NCBI GenBank assembly: GCA_000231825.2
Contig: JH720297.1
Span: 892,348-956,347 of the forward strand
DNA length: 64,000 nucleotides
Source of the DNA: Tetrahymena elliotti 4EA
Lineage: Eukaryota > Ciliophora > Oligohymenophorea > Hymenostomatida > Tetrahymenidae
Direction of reading: 5' to 3'
The position numbers were made by a program, and so were the translations under genes. Positions 13,801-27,640 of this stretch are shown here, piece by piece. Positions within the stretch are counted from its first letter, which is position 1; every line of letters starts with the position of its first letter. The notes under the pieces were generated by a model. That model was not told the DNA's origin and made no database searches. It saw nothing but the letters and a program-made list of their open reading frames with translations.

Positions 13801-14532
13801 TTCCTCCTCTTGGTATTAATTTCTAAATATTTCGAAAAGAATTTAATTTAAAAATAATGATTAAAATTAAATTATTGCTTGCAAAAAAAATGACAAGAAA
13901 AGCGATTTCAAAAAAGCAAGCAAAATACAAAAATAGAAAAGAAAAAAATTCATGATACCTCTATCTAAATAAAAAATATATTTGTTAGAGATGATTCTTA
14001 ATTTATTTTACTTAATAAAATTAACATTTAAGAAAGTTTGGCACTAAGTTAGACTAGATTATTTATAGTTCAGATTAATAAGTTTTAAAGATCTATTAAT
14101 CATTAACAATTAGTATTCTTTGTGTTTTATTATGTCATTGAGCAGTGTAAGAATTTAGAAATTATTTATTAGAGATTAAGTGTTAATTATTTAAATTTAG
14201 GATATTTTCTATTTTTCAATCATTTTTAGATGAAATAAAAATAAATTCTAAAACAAAGAAATTGGCAATAATAAAAGAAAAGATATATTTTGTTTGATGG
14301 ATTGACATTTAAAAAACAAAAATAAAGTTGTTAATTAATATATATAATTTCTAATTATAATATTTCTTTTTATATATTTGATGATATTATTAACTATCTT
14401 TGAGAATTATCGAAAATTATATGATATTTGCACATGAATAATTCTGAAAGGTTAATAATACTTTTAGCAAATAGTAATCTATTTATATATTCATCAAAGC
14501 CAATCTGATTATTTTTTATAATTATAATTACT
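10833..14532. other. Large gene-poor region (3.7 kb)
   Basis: Very AT-rich. A short, nearly identical stretch occurs at 10819-10836 (overlapping the preceding stop codon) and 12577-12594, with a weaker match at 13083. The motif CAG-AAGGTAA or (C/T)AG-AAAGTAA, which looks like an acceptor followed at once by a donor, occurs near 11304, 12114, 12744 and 13143. A frame at about 11650-12150 has protein-like composition but contains TGA. I cannot build a gene here; it may contain relics of one. Confidence 0.45.
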
Positions 14533-17500
14533 TCATGCAAATTAATCTTAAGACATATTATAATACATAATAATTAGAGGACCAAACTCATTTGCTACTT
14601 GCTGTGGAATTGATACAAATAATTTACTCAAGTCATTAAATAAAAAGCATTCCAAATCTTCTTCTTCGCCTTTTGAATTAATCTTAATATTTGCTTCGCT
14701 TAGATAGCTTTTTAGCTGTTTAATGCATTGTTAGAAGGGTATTCTGCCAATTTTATCTTCAATAATAAACTTTAATGAGTCTAATTAAGATTCATTTTGA
14801 GTTTCTGATCTATTTGTAGAGGCCTGTGTTTAGGGTACAGAGCTATTTATACAACTAGAAATATTTTCTTTTTATCCACTGTTTACATCTAAATCAGTGG
14901 CATCTTTTTATTTTAAATTATCTAACTTTCCTTCAATTTACTTTTGCTTTGAAGAAATATCTTAATTTTTGTCTTACTAAACTTTATTTTTAATTTTATT
15001 GTAATCTTTTTCAGATTTCAGATATTCTTCATCATAATCACTATCTTCTCTGCTAATGCAGTCTTCCCACTCTTTTTCAACAAAATCTCTCTCATCTTCA
15101 TCTTCACTAGAAGATTAAATATCATCAACTTCATTGTCATTTGTTTCCCTAATACCTTTTAATTTTTGCATCAAATTTTTAGAGCTTTCATCTGAATCAA
15201 AATCATCTTAATCATCTCTCTCTAAATTGTTTAGATATCTTTTCTCAATTTCATTAACTGATTTATCCAATTCCTATAGTATTTTATTTTACTTTTCTCT
15301 TTATTCAGAGCTATCACTATTAGAGCTGTTAAAGTCAAAATCATTAACTTCTTCTCCATCCCCTACACATTCTAAGAGTTTTTAGAGTATATCCTAATTA
15401 GTATGAGGAATATAAGAGACATCATCAATTTAATCCTTGCTTCCTTATGAATTCTAACGTTCTCCTGAAGAATTTTATTATTAAGATTCTTTTTGATTCT
15501 GATTTTGTTACTTTAAAGGAGAAGAACTATAATCTTACATATTATATCTCTACTTTTAATTATTATTTTATTATGCACCACTTGGAACATTGTTTGAGAA
15601 GAAATTCTATTATTAAATTTATTGTTGTTGTTGTTGTTGTTATTATTATTATTATACAACATTTACAGATTTTTTAGACTCGTAAATCTCAACTGGAATA
15701 TCTCTTTAATTTAATTTTTTACTTTGCTTTTTAACTTCACTTTCTAATTAGCTTTTTTGAATATTTTCATTGTTTGCTTCGTCTTTTGGAGGCTTCAAAT
15801 TCATAAAAAATTCTAACTTTTATTCAGATTGAGATTCCATCAATTTTTTTTATCTCAATTATTTAATATCTTCATGCATCTTTCTGCGTTCTTCTTCAAG
15901 CTTTTGTTTTCTTTTTTCTTTATCTTCTGAAGTTTATTGTATCTGATTCTTTAAATTCTTTTTACTATTTCCTAAATTGTTTTATTGCTAGCCTAAAGAG
16001 TCACGTTTAGAAGGAGGAGCTGCTATATTGTTAACATTATTAACTTTATAGTTATTAGGATTATAATTATTCATATTTTACTAAAAATCATCATTTTTTA
16101 AATTATCATATATCTTTTTATACTATTACTCCTTCTTGTTTTCTTTTATCTCTTCAATCTTCTTTTCTAAAGCTTTTTCTTATTGTATAAATTGCTACTT
16201 CTTCTATTCAATATTTTCAAATAGAGGTTTTTATTTTCCAACAAATGTTGGCTCAGATACTTCCCTTCTTAATTTATCAATATGACTAGGCATAAAATCT
16301 TAAGCATTAGCATTAATCTATCTCTTGATATCATTATTGTTCTCAAAAAATTACATTTTCTACTAATTCAAAAGCTGTTAAGGTCCTCTCTAATTTGGAT
16401 TCTATCCATTTAAATTATTATTAGCTTATACTGGAGCAGGCTTCTACAATTATTGTTGTGGTTGCTAAGCTGTTTGAGGAGTCTGATCTGTTTGTATTTT
16501 CATGTACAAAGCCGGAATTGGTGCTTAATTATTATTATTGTTATTCTGTAAATAATTGTTATTATTTATTTTATATCCAACAATTCCTCCATTTTATGGT
16601 ATTGAAGGAGTGGATGATATATCGTTTTTAAGAATATTGTTATTGTTGTTTTTGATTAAATTATTTACACTTGGCTATATTTATTGTTGTTGTTACTATT
16701 TTTAATTTTAGAATAATTAATAGTTGTTATTTTGTTATTGCTATTACTAATTTTAAGGTAAATACCCTAGGATATTTTATGGTTATGGTTACTGTTAAAT
16801 TTACTAAACTGGCTTTTATGGAGGTGGCATTTAAATATTCCTATTTTAAGGAGAAAGAAATCCTCCTAATGCATTATTGCCATTATTATTGTTATTATTG
16901 TTGTTGTTATTGTTCATATTTAATGGTTGTATATTCTGTCTTGCAATGGGTTACTATTATTACTACATTTGAATTTGGCCTACTTGCTATTATTATTATT
17001 ATTATTGCTGATTTTATTGGTTAGGCTATTATTGCATTCTTACAGGCTATTAAAAAGGCATAGGAGATGGAATATTATCAATATTTAAATTATTGTTTAC
17101 AAAATTACGATTATGTAATATAGTATGAGAAAACTCATTTTAACGTATTGTTTCACTTAAAAATTTTTTGATTCTATGCTGTATAATAGGCATTTTTAGA
17201 ATTTGATTTACCTAAGGTCTTTTATTAGGATCTACATTCAACAACAATCCAATTAGTTAACTAAGATCTTTGGAATAGTAAGAAGAAATAGGAGCATACA
17301 CTCCTTTTACTATTTTCATAGCAAGATTAGATAAACCGACTCCATCAAAAGGAGGTTTCTATGCACACATTTCATAAAGAATAACACCTATATTAGATAT
17401 AAAACAATTTATTTATTAATTCAATGCATGAACTATCTTGCCTAAAATGTAGTATGATTAACTAAAAACATTTCAAAAATTTTTGAAGTTGTTTTGAAAA

Positions 17501-18314
17501 ATTTAATTTGAAAAATATTCGAATAACTTTTTAGTAATTTGTTTCATTCAGTAGCATTATTCAAATATTAAATCAAAATCAGCACAAGTTTTATTAAAAT
17601 AAGTAGCATTTTTAAAGCTTTTTTCTATGAATAAGACAGATAAAACTGGCAAATTAACAATTCAAAAATAAATATAAATTGCTTAAATTTAGAATTAATT
17701 TTAATACCCATCGACCATATGTCTGAACGAAAAGAGTAAGGTTTTGCTTCGAGAATTTCAGGAGAGATATAATATGGTGTTCCTACCATTGTTTTACAGT
17801 TTTCTCTTGTGTGTCTTAAAACTTTGGCAATACCAAAATCACCAACTTTGAGAGCATTGTCTTTATTCAAGAAAATATTTTATGTTTTTAAATCTCTATG
17901 AACAATCTTTCTATCATGGATGTGCTTTAATGCTAAACATATCTATGTAAACCAATCTAAAATTTAATTTTCTGGTATAAATTTCCCTTTATAATCTTAA
18001 ATTTTTTTAGCTAAATCTCCACCATTACAATAATCCATCACAATGCATAGGGCCTTCTTGGTTTTATAAACTTCACGAAATCTTACTATGCAAGGGTGGT
18101 TTAATGCTTCTAAAATATGTGCTTCACGAACTGTTTCCTGCTTCTCAGCTTCTGTCATGCTCTTCGTGTCCATCTTTTTTATTACACAGAGACTCCCATC
18201 ACTCTGACACTCTACTAAATATGCTTTACCAAAAGAACCCTCTCCAAGCAATTTTATCTATTTATAGCGCTCATTATCAAGAGGCTAATTGTTATTTCCA
18301 TTTAAAGCAGACAT
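14533..18314 (-). CDS. NIMA-related (Nek) Ser/Thr protein kinase with poly-Gln/Asn tail
   Basis: Predicted 1153-aa kinase in two exons (complement of 17708-18314 and 14533-17387; 320-nt intron, phase 1). The kinase domain spans about residues 17-275: glycine loop [10 protein letters not shown] (24-33), lysine in VIKKMD (Lys46), Glu65, HRDLKTQNIFL (Asp141), DFGIAK (159-164) and GTPYYISPE (178-186). The HRDLKTQNIFL and GTPYYISPE forms and domain position point to the Nek family, which in ciliates is expanded and acts in ciliary length control and cell division. The rest is a long Gln/Asn-rich region, coiled-coil stretches rich in Glu/Lys, and an acidic C-terminus with many Ser/Asp/Glu. The poly-Gln tracts mix CAA, CAG, TAA and TAG. 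Confidence 0.95.
15600..17035 (-). repeat. Trinucleotide-rich poly-Gln/Asn coding region
   Basis: Within exon 2 of the Nek-like kinase, runs such as (TTG)n(TTA)n near 15631-15655, 16868-16915 and 16985-17010 encode Gln and Asn tracts on the minus strand. All four Gln codons are interleaved, so the tracts are selected or old at protein level and are not only fresh repeat slippage. Confidence 0.85.
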
Positions 18315-19640
18315 TTTACTAATTTAGTATCAATAATGACCCCTACTTTTTAGCCTCTTACCTGAAAAACTATTAAAATTTTTCAATCTTTCCTATTTTT
18401 TTTTTATTAATTATTTGCGCGTTGAGATTGATTGAATGATTTAATTATTCTTCAAATTGTATCTATCTTTCTATGCTTTTTGCGTATTTACCTATACTTA
18501 TTACTTTTTGTTTATTTAATTGAATGTTTCTTTCTTTTTTAATAGGCTTCAATCTCAAAAACTCAATGTCTTTTGTTTAAACCATAAAGAAATTTACTTA
18601 TTGTGTGTGTCCAGAATGACAGAAAGACTTGACAGGCAAATAGATTGAATAAATGAATTCATTAGTAAATAAACTAATAACTAACTCAAACCAAATCAAG
18701 TTTTGAATGTTAATTTTTAAATTTTTGATCAAAATTTTTTAAAATTAACTAATCCTCCAAAAAATCAAAAGCAGAAAATATATTATGTTTTTTTTTCCAT
18801 TCATATTTTCAATGGATAATTATGAGTTGGCTTCTAAATTAAATCAAATTAATAAATTCAAACATCTTTCTATTTTAAGATATTAATTAATTACTTCAGA
18901 TTCTTTTGTCCATTAAAATCAAAAAGAATGAAAGAATACCAAGATTTTTCTATCAAAATTAATATTTTAAAAATTATTTTATTAAAAGAGCAAATAAAAA
19001 TTAATTTTTTTAAAAAAATTAAAAAATATAAAAATAAATAAATTATTTTCAAAAAATAATAATTAAAAGTAAGGTTTATTATTACTTTTAAATTGATGTG
19101 ATTTGGAAGTTAGCACTCTTTTTTACGAGTTTTTTAGACATATTAGATTTGCAAACAAAATTTCACTTTCTCAAAATATTTAAGATGAGGAGTTTTTCAT
19201 TTAAAAGATCTAAAGAAGCAAAGAAAAAATAGACGTTTTTGAGAGCAATTAATAAGAAATTTGAAGATTGAATAAATATCTGTTGAAATGTAATTTGATT
19301 TTATTATTATTTTTTGAAAATAATCTTCTCTTTTCAGAAAATATATTAAATGATTAATTTGAATACAGTGATAATAATTTTGAATAAATTTCTTTAGATA
19401 AGAAAATTTTCATGATAATTTAAAAAGAGAATTAATGTTTAATCATATAGAGTATTTTTAATGGTATCAGTTGAATTATAGAAGTAATTAAAACTTGAAA
19501 TAAAAGTAATGAAATACTGATTATGAAGAATTATATATTTACAAAAGTTTATCAGCATTAATTTAAAATTTTATTATTAATTGTTTAAATGATGATTTAT
19601 TTTACTATATTTTAAAATGTTTGTTTATAATGTTTTTTCA
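18315..19640. other. Gene-free spacer between two minus-strand genes
   Basis: Holds the Nek-like promoter side and the 3' side of NAPRT. AT-rich, with poly-A and poly-T runs around 18960-19060. No coding pattern, RNA gene or repeat recognised. Confidence 0.55.
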
Positions 19641-21810
19641 TCAGAAAGGCTTAGAAACTACTATTTTTTCATTACATTCTTAGAAGAATTTATAATATGG
19701 TAAGCTTGCTAAAACTGGGTATTTTGCTTTGTCAGTTAATATATTTTTATTGAAAGATTGCTTTTATTTGTCACTAAATTCTCTTAATTCCTAATTATAT
19801 TGAAAATATTTTATTTAATTGGAATCAAAAAAACAATGAAGGTTAATTTTACTTGTAATGAACGGTAAGGAATTTCAAGCTTGCCTTAGTTCCAAAATAG
19901 TATAGAAATTTGCTCTACATGGGTAACCTTAATATTAAATCTCTCATTTCCATTATTAATATTTACTGCTATAAGTTATTAACCTACTTTAATCACTTCA
20001 TCTTCTTTTGCTATTATATCTGCAGAGGGATGAGCATCACCGTTATTCCATACTCTGTAAACTGTCTTCTTACCAGGTAAAGTAGATTTTTCAGATTCTT
20101 GAGATAATTTATGTTTGGGAACTCCTTCTAAATCGATTAACTTGTAAACACCTCCTAATGCTGGTTATTTTTGACAAGTGACTAAGTTTGTGCCTATACC
20201 AAAAATGTCGATTGAGTGTCCCTATTTATATATTTATATTTTGTTCTATTTCTTTTTTTATTAAATTTTTTATTACTTTTTTATTGAGTTCTCTCAAAGA
20301 GTCTTCATTAATGTCATTTGAAGCTGCAATCTTGAAATTTTTAATTTAAGGTAATTGGTATTTCTATTCTACGAAATCGAATAATTTTCTGCTATCCCTA
20401 AATTGAAAATAAAAATGGTTCACTTTACAATAATTCATATTGAATAAATATATATTTACAATGAAAGTTTTGCAAGATCACCTGAATCTAATCTGATACC
20501 CTTAGGTTAAATACCTGCTTTGATAAGTGCTAATGAAACAACTAAAAAGTTAGGAACACCACTGTGAATAGTATCATAAGTATCTACTAGAGCCAAGAAA
20601 TTATTAGGCATAGTTCTAGCATAATCTAAAAATGCAGCAAGTTCAGATTCGTTAGAATGGCCATACTATTTTGATAAAAGATACATTAATTACTGATATG
20701 AATTAATTTTGATAAATTTATTATTTGTATATAAAATAAATGTTATATTTTGTTCTTTTCAAACAAGGATTTATTTTATTTAAATGTAAAATTATGTTAA
20801 TTATATTTACTCCTAATTCGTTTCTGTAATCGAGAGCAGTTTACTTTATAGGGACTCCATTGATTTCATATTCTTTCACTTATTCCAAAGAGTTGTAAGA
20901 AGTTACATAAGAATGAGCCATAGTACCACTTATGGGAATACCAAATTTATAACCTGCTAAGACATTAGATGTTCCATGGAAACCACCAAGGTAGGCATAT
21001 TAACTAGCCATAAGTCCACCATCAGGTCCTTGAGCTCTTCTCAAACCAAACTCAAGTAAAACAGATTTTTCTCCTGCTTCTTATTTCATTCTTGCAGCAT
21101 TAGTAGATAACAATGTTGCAAAGTTGATTATGTTGAGTAAGGGAGTTTCAATCAATTAAAGAATACCAATTGGGCCTTATAATCTAATCAAAGGTTCTCT
21201 TGGGAATACCACTGAACCTTCTTCCATGGCTTTATATTTTAAAAAAATACATTTTAACAATATGTTTTACTTGAATTGGTATAATTGTCATTAGAATATT
21301 AAAATTCTGCAATCAAACAAAATTTACCAAAAAGCTTGATTTTAGAGCAATCTAGATTTTAAAGCCATTCAAAAAATTCAGGTTTGTCATTAGGTAATTA
21401 TGTCCTTTTGATTATTTGTTAAAGTTCAGATTAAAATATTTTTATTTTTCCAATAAAATAGTTCATTTTTACTTCAAGTATTCTACATGCTCTTTGGGAA
21501 TTTTGAAATGAGCAATAAAAGAAATGAGTTCATGTAAACCACCAAAAATAGCATACTATATTATAAAGTTAAAATTAGGTCATTAATTTATCTTTTGCTA
21601 TTGAAATTCTATTTTATCTAGAATTTAAAATGCTTTGCAAATATTTACTTGTCCATGGAAAGGGCATTTTCTGAAGAACATTTCAAAAGAAGCTTCTTGT
21701 TCATGCTTATTATTGTAAAAGTAGGAATAACACATAGTAATTTGATAGTGATCAGTGAGAATGGGAGTAATCACATCGTTGTGAGCTGTTACAGGGATGT
21801 TTGTAGTCAT
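19641..21810 (-). CDS. NAPRT: Nicotinate phosphoribosyltransferase
   Basis: Predicted 528-aa cytosolic enzyme that makes nicotinate mononucleotide from nicotinate and PRPP with ATP hydrolysis, the entry step of the Preiss-Handler NAD pathway. Eight exons (complement): 21649-21810, 21473-21555, 21328-21404, 20811-21229, 20460-20665, 20277-20397, 19853-20221, 19641-19790; all phases agree. Family signatures seen: [15 protein letters not shown] at the N-terminus, [70 protein letters not shown] and GGVYKLI. Length is close to the human enzyme. Introns 3 and 2 fall beside conserved blocks and were placed by matching them. No missing catalytic block was seen. Confidence 0.96.
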
Positions 21811-23310
21811 TTGTGAATTAGTTAAGCTTTGATACTTTTTTAGAGATTTATGAAAGTTTGCTTTGTTTTGTTTTTTTAATAATATTTGTTTAATACATAC
21901 AGTAATTGTTTTGGATTTATATGAAATTGTTGTAGCAAATATGTAAGATTTTACAGGGCTTCCGTTTTTATAAGAAATTTGAATTAGAATTTGAGATAGA
22001 TTGTTAGAAAGTTTCTATTTTTTTATTTCTGATCATAATGATTCTTTAATTAAACGCGGATAATTCCTTAAAAAATTTATGAAAAGTAAAAATTAAAGTT
22101 TTTATTCTAAAGCATATTTTTGTCATACAAGTATGAAAGTGCTTGCTTATTTTACTTACATTTAAGGTTGATTTTTATAATATTTATTTTTATAATTTTG
22201 AATACTTATAGAAAGATGAGCGGTGAATAATTGTTTTCTGGCTTTTGCCTTTAGAAAATTGATGTAGAAGTTAAGCAATAGATTTTATTAAATAGAAAGT
22301 TACATACCTTTTGGCATATTATATATACTTATCAATCAAAAAATTTCATCATCTTTCTATTGAGACCGAATTAATTTTCTAGAAAAAAATAAGAAATTAG
22401 AATATCTCTAGTAAAGTAATGACATACAAATAACTTGAAAAACTCATTCAACCCAACGAATCATACAGGCTATTTCATTATGAGTTAAAAATATTTTATA
22501 AACATTAAGAATAGATAAATAAAATTAATCCAAAATAAATGGCTCAAATTATAAATAGATCTTTCAAATAAAAAAATCTTTTTTATAATGAAGAACTTCT
22601 TCTATCATTTATTGTTATAAAAAAAGCTATTTCAAACTCTTTTAATAAAATTTCTAAGTAAAAAGTGATACTTTTTTATTAAAAAAAGTAAGTTGATATT
22701 TAATCAATCTAAAGCGTCTCCAGCAAAAAATTAAGAACTATTAATTTTTTTATGAATAAGAAATAAATATATTCTCATTTTTAATAGTAAAAAAATATCA
22801 ATCAAAATATTTTAACTAGAAAATGTATTTTTTTAATTAAAAGTATTTCACATTTGTAAAATCAAATTTTTTGAAAAAAATATTTTTTTAATTATCTTTA
22901 TGAAAAAAGCTAATAAATAAATACACTTGTTAAATAAATGAGCTATTTCTAGTGCAAAGCTTGTTTGAATTGAAATGAATGATTCATTGAATTTAATTTA
23001 TAATTAATAGATATTATTTTAAAATTTTAACTCTTAATTCAAATAAATAAATAGATCAATTCATAAATTGCAGTATTGATTAAAAAAATAAATTGTCTTA
23101 TTATTTATGAATGCGATTTTGCATGTTTATTTGTGCTTGTATGTGTATTTTGAGTGTTGTGTGAGTGAAATATAAAATAAAATTTGATGAATAAACAAAT
23201 AAAAGGATTAAGATAGAATTGTAAGGAATTTAGACAGTAATTCATAAATTTAGAAATAACATATAAATAAAAATATCTATTGATAGAATTTAAATATAAT
23301 TTTATAAGTA
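21811..23310. other. Divergent intergenic region between NAPRT and CNOT3
   Basis: 1.5 kb AT-rich head-to-head promoter region. A TG-rich stretch on the plus strand occurs near 23110-23170 (gtttatttgtgcttgtatgtg). No other feature seen. Confidence 0.55.
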
Positions 23311-25163
23311 ATGTCAAAGAAAAGAACTCCCGAAGAGGTTGAAGAAGCAGCAAAAACTGTTCTTAAAGTATAAAATTTAAATTTAAATTTCAACATTTTT
23401 GATTCAATTGAATTTTCCTAATTTTTCATTTTTTAAAGCTATGCGAAAGCGTAGAAAATTAGATAAAAAGTCTTAAGCAAGATTAGCTCTCAAATAATTA
23501 AAGAGAAACTATAGTTAAGGCAATTAGTAAGGATTTAAGCAATCTGAAAAAGTAAAAATCTATTTATAAATTAGAAATAATCCATTTTATTTGCTAATTT
23601 TTTAAATATGCTTCCAAATTAAATAAATATTGCTTAAAAGTATTAGGAAAAATTAGCTAACAGATGTTGTATTAAAGTAGCATGGTTCATTCTAATTCTA
23701 ATTCAATAAGGAAGCAATCTACACTCTTTAGAATATTGTTAATCATGCTGACAACGTAATTACATCTTTAATTTTGCTCAGAAGCATTTCATAGTTTCAT
23801 AATTCTTCTTCATCATAAATCAAAAAAAAGGTCATTAGAAAAGTAGAATAGAATTTCCCAAATGCCCAAAAAGATGAATTCTTATAATGGTAAGTAAATA
23901 AATAAATATAGCAATAGGTTAATAAGTATGTTTGTTATCAATAGGTATTAAGAATTCAGAGAAATAATGAATCACAGAATTAAAGAACTTAAGCAAAGGC
24001 AATAATAACCCAATAACAAGAAGGTAATAAATAATCTTTATTATTATTAAATGAAAGAAATATTTCAATAAATATAAAAACTTAATAGCTTAAAAAACCT
24101 GGAAACTAGAAGTAAAATGACAAAAACGATTAATTGATTGAGGCAATAGAATTCCATTAACAAAAGCTAGATGAAATAAAAGTTAATTTGGAATCTCACA
24201 TAAACATTCCTATCCCTGTATATTTATTTTTATTTAAAAATAATAAATTATTTATCTTATATTTGATATATAAATAAATAGATCGATTCATTAACAGCTA
24301 TTAGATAAGCTCTAAAAGATATTTTCAATACAGAAAACTAAGATGAACTCATAAACAATGAAAATATAAAATTCGTATAATTCTTATTTCATTGAAAGTT
24401 ATTGATGGAAATAAATTAAAACATGTTTATAATAAATAAATAAATAAATAGCATTATGATACTATTGAAAGCGTTTATGAAAGTGAATCAACCTAAACAA
24501 CTAAATAATAGGAAGTAGCTCAACCAACTGTTAATAATAACACCAGCAACAATAGCAATAACAACAATAGCTCATTCACTCTTTTCAATAAAAGCAAGTT
24601 GTTGGCATCTCAATAAGAGAGAAAAAAAGACTTCTCATACCTTACAAATATGCTCCAAACAAGCTTTAGCAACTCTATACAGTAGTCAGATTTTTATCCT
24701 TCTGAATTGACAAAAGTGAGCACATCAAATAAAAGCTTATTCCCCAAACATAAAATGCTTTCAGAAGATGTCTTCAACAAGTTTGATTTAGAAACACTTT
24801 TCTTCATTTTCTACTTTTAGAAAGTACGTTATTTAATTAAATTAGTTTATCTTTTTATGATTAATTAAAATTATAAAAAGAATACATACGAGTAATACAA
24901 TGCTGCTAAAACTCTTAAAAATAAGAGTTGGAGATATCACAAGAAGTATATGACCTGGTTCCAAAGACTTGAAGCTCCTAAAGTAAAGAGAGAAATATTT
25001 ATGATTTGGGAAAATTAAATTATTTTGTAAAAAAAAGATTTAAGAAGAGGAATATGAACAAGGAACATATGTAATTTTCGACTATGAAAAAGGGTGGATC
25101 TAGAGAAAGAAAGTAGACTTTAATTTCAAATACACTTATTTGGAGGATGAATTAAAAGTCTGA
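23311..25163 (+). CDS. CNOT3: CCR4-NOT complex subunit 3 (NOT3/NOT5-like)
   Basis: Predicted 439-aa scaffold subunit of the cytoplasmic CCR4-NOT deadenylase complex. Nine exons: 23311-23367, 23439-23551, 23641-23889, 23945-24023, 24089-24217, 24282-24374, 24452-24823, 24881-24982, 25038-25163; all phases agree. The N-terminal 220 residues are helical and charged as in Not3 proteins ([18 protein letters not shown]). An Asn/Ser-rich linker ([16 protein letters not shown]) leads into the C-terminal NOT box: [77 protein letters not shown]. The NOT box makes the call firm; human CNOT3 is longer, mostly because of its linker. Adjacent exon 2 also has a second plausible frame, but only the chosen one joins in phase. 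Confidence 0.95.
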
Positions 25164-27640
25164 AAAGAAATCCTCTGATTGCAACAACAAATTAAGATAT
25201 AAAAATTCATTTATAGATAGATAGTCAATTAATTAATTAATTAGCTTTTCTAAATTATTTGTTGATTCCAAATAGAAAAGATATATTTAAATTAATAAGA
25301 ATCACATTCCCTCAATATAAATAAGCTAAGAAATATCCACTTTTCTGAATGTAATTAGCTACCAATGAATGAATGGGCGGAATTCTATTTAAACTATCAA
25401 ATAATACTTTATCTTTACTTATCCTACCTACTTTTATATATTATCTGCTTATCAAAAGATCTCAGTTTATGACTCAATATTTTTATAATTAAATCTCATA
25501 ATAAGTTTTAATCATTTCAAATCTTATTGTTTCATCTTTGTTTGCATAACCATAATCTTAAAGAGTTAATACTATATTAATCAAAACTATTCGCAATTTT
25601 ACTCATTTTAAATACTATATAAATGATAATAAAAAATCAGTAAAAATTAAATAATAATATCTTCTTAAAAAATTAAAAAAAGGTTTTTAATTTAATAACA
25701 AAAATAGAGATAAATTTAGAAAGGATATTTTAATTTATTACTTTTCAAAAATTTCTTTTTATTCTTTGAATTTTTCGCTTGTTTAAACTCTTTTTTCAGA
25801 TAAGAAACAGATTGAAATAAATTAAAAGATAAAATCAATTTTTCTTTAATTCACATTTAATTGCAAATTTATTTTTCAAAATTTTATTAATTCCTAATTT
25901 TTTTTGAATATTTTATTTTATATTAAATTTACTTTAGAAAAATTAAAGTTGATTTAAAATATCATAGAATTTCTAAAAATTGGATAAGTTTAATAATAGT
26001 GTTAGCTGTTTTAAATTTTAGAATACTTTTAAAGAAATTCATTAAATCACTCCAAACGAATAAAGGAATAAGAAATATTACCAAGTTAGAAATTAGTTTA
26101 CAAAAAAATATTAATATAATTTCTCATAAGTGTTTTACTTTAATTAACAATAAATAGTAGTAAATTTATTTTTTAATTACTAAATTTTTTGAACATTTTA
26201 TTTTTAATTTTTTTATTTAAAATTTGATCTTAGAAGAATTAGAATAAGAATAGAAAATAGGTGAAGTTAAATTTTTTGAACAATTCATTCTCATTTTTTT
26301 TGTTAAAAATTTATCTTAAAATAAGACTTTGAAAAATTGTTTTAAAATATGATAAAATGCAAAGATAAATCTTTATTTTATATTTTAGATTATTTTAAAG
26401 AAGTTCATTAAGAATACTCCTAATTTGAGGACTATGTAGAGAATTTATGTAAGATTAATGATGTTATTAGAAATATTTAATAATTAATTTAAAATAGATA
26501 TTAAATTCTTTAGAAAATATGAATTTAATCTCTTTTGAGTGTTATTTTACAAATTAAGATTATTGTTTTTTTTTTTCATTTTTGATCATTGGAAAACTTA
26601 ACAGATAGTGATGAAAGCATTAACTGCAGGTTGAGAGTAGTATATATATTTTAATTAGTTTTTAATAACTGTTTGATTGATTATTAAAAAAACATTAAAT
26701 TTGATTAAATTTATTTATGATTTTGGACAATAATTTTTGCTGAAAATTAATTATAAGATATGGTGTGGTGTATCTTAGTTTTTTGTTTTACAAATATAAA
26801 ATTTCGTTTTTTCATGATCAATTTGAATTTAAAATTTAGTTATTTTTTTAAAAGAAAATATTCTCAAAAATAAATTTATCATTCCACTCTTAAAATATTT
26901 GTTGTATGTATGAAAAATGATAAAAACTTTTAGTGCAGATGATTTAAACAATAAATTATTTTGTTAAATATTTTGCAAAAAACTAAAAGATTTTAGGTAT
27001 GTGTGTTGCATGTATGTGCATCAATGCATATATGAAAAATTATAAGCCTTAAAATAATTAATGTTCAAACCAACAAAAATATTATTGCAATAAGACTGAC
27101 TAAAAAAAGATTTGTAGAATATGCAAAAATCATTTCTAGCCAATATCTATTAGAAGCTAAATAAAGATATTCTTTTTGCTTTGTAAAATCAAATACAATT
27201 ATTGGGCTTTATCAAATGCAAGAATGTATCTATCTATTTATTTATTTATCTATCTATCTATCTTCATAATTGTTTTATTTATTCTACTTGATAATTAAAA
27301 AAATTGCTTTGCTTGAGTTGATTGGCTAGAATTTCATTAATTTGCTTTTCTTTATTGATTGCTTGCTTGAATTTTTTATTGATTAGTTGGTTTGTTTGGA
27401 GTTTCTTGGCTTTGAAAAAATATTTAGAATAATGGAGAATGGTGTGAGTTTGATTTAGAGAGAACAATTAGAGCTAATAACAAGAACGTTTTTAAGAAAA
27501 TCTCAATTTAAATAAAAAATACAATCCCTTATTAACTAATTAATGCAAATACTTTATAATCTAATATTAATTTGCTATTATACATTATGTTTAGTAGTTA
27601 TTAATATATTATATTCGTAAGAAATGATCTTTTAATAAAA
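25164..27640. other. Gene-poor region (2.5 kb)
   Basis: AT-rich with long T runs. The start probably holds the CNOT3 3' UTR (a TTAA-rich run at 25223-25245). No gene could be assembled. A GTAT/TGCA-rich patch lies at 26999-27036, and simple repeats lie at 27228-27263 and 27340-27380. Confidence 0.5.
27228..27263. repeat. Tetranucleotide microsatellite (TATC/TATT)n
   Basis: About nine consecutive TATC or TATT units, downstream of the eS12 gene. Confidence 0.9.

Noticed and set aside
16671..17024. Plus-strand frame rich in Val, Ile, Tyr and Cys
   Set aside because: It is the complement of the kinase's poly-Gln/Asn coding repeats.
27279..27467. Minus-strand frame rich in Lys, Gln and Asn
   Set aside because: It is built on AAGCAAGCAATC-type low-complexity repeats downstream of eS12 and has no partner exons.
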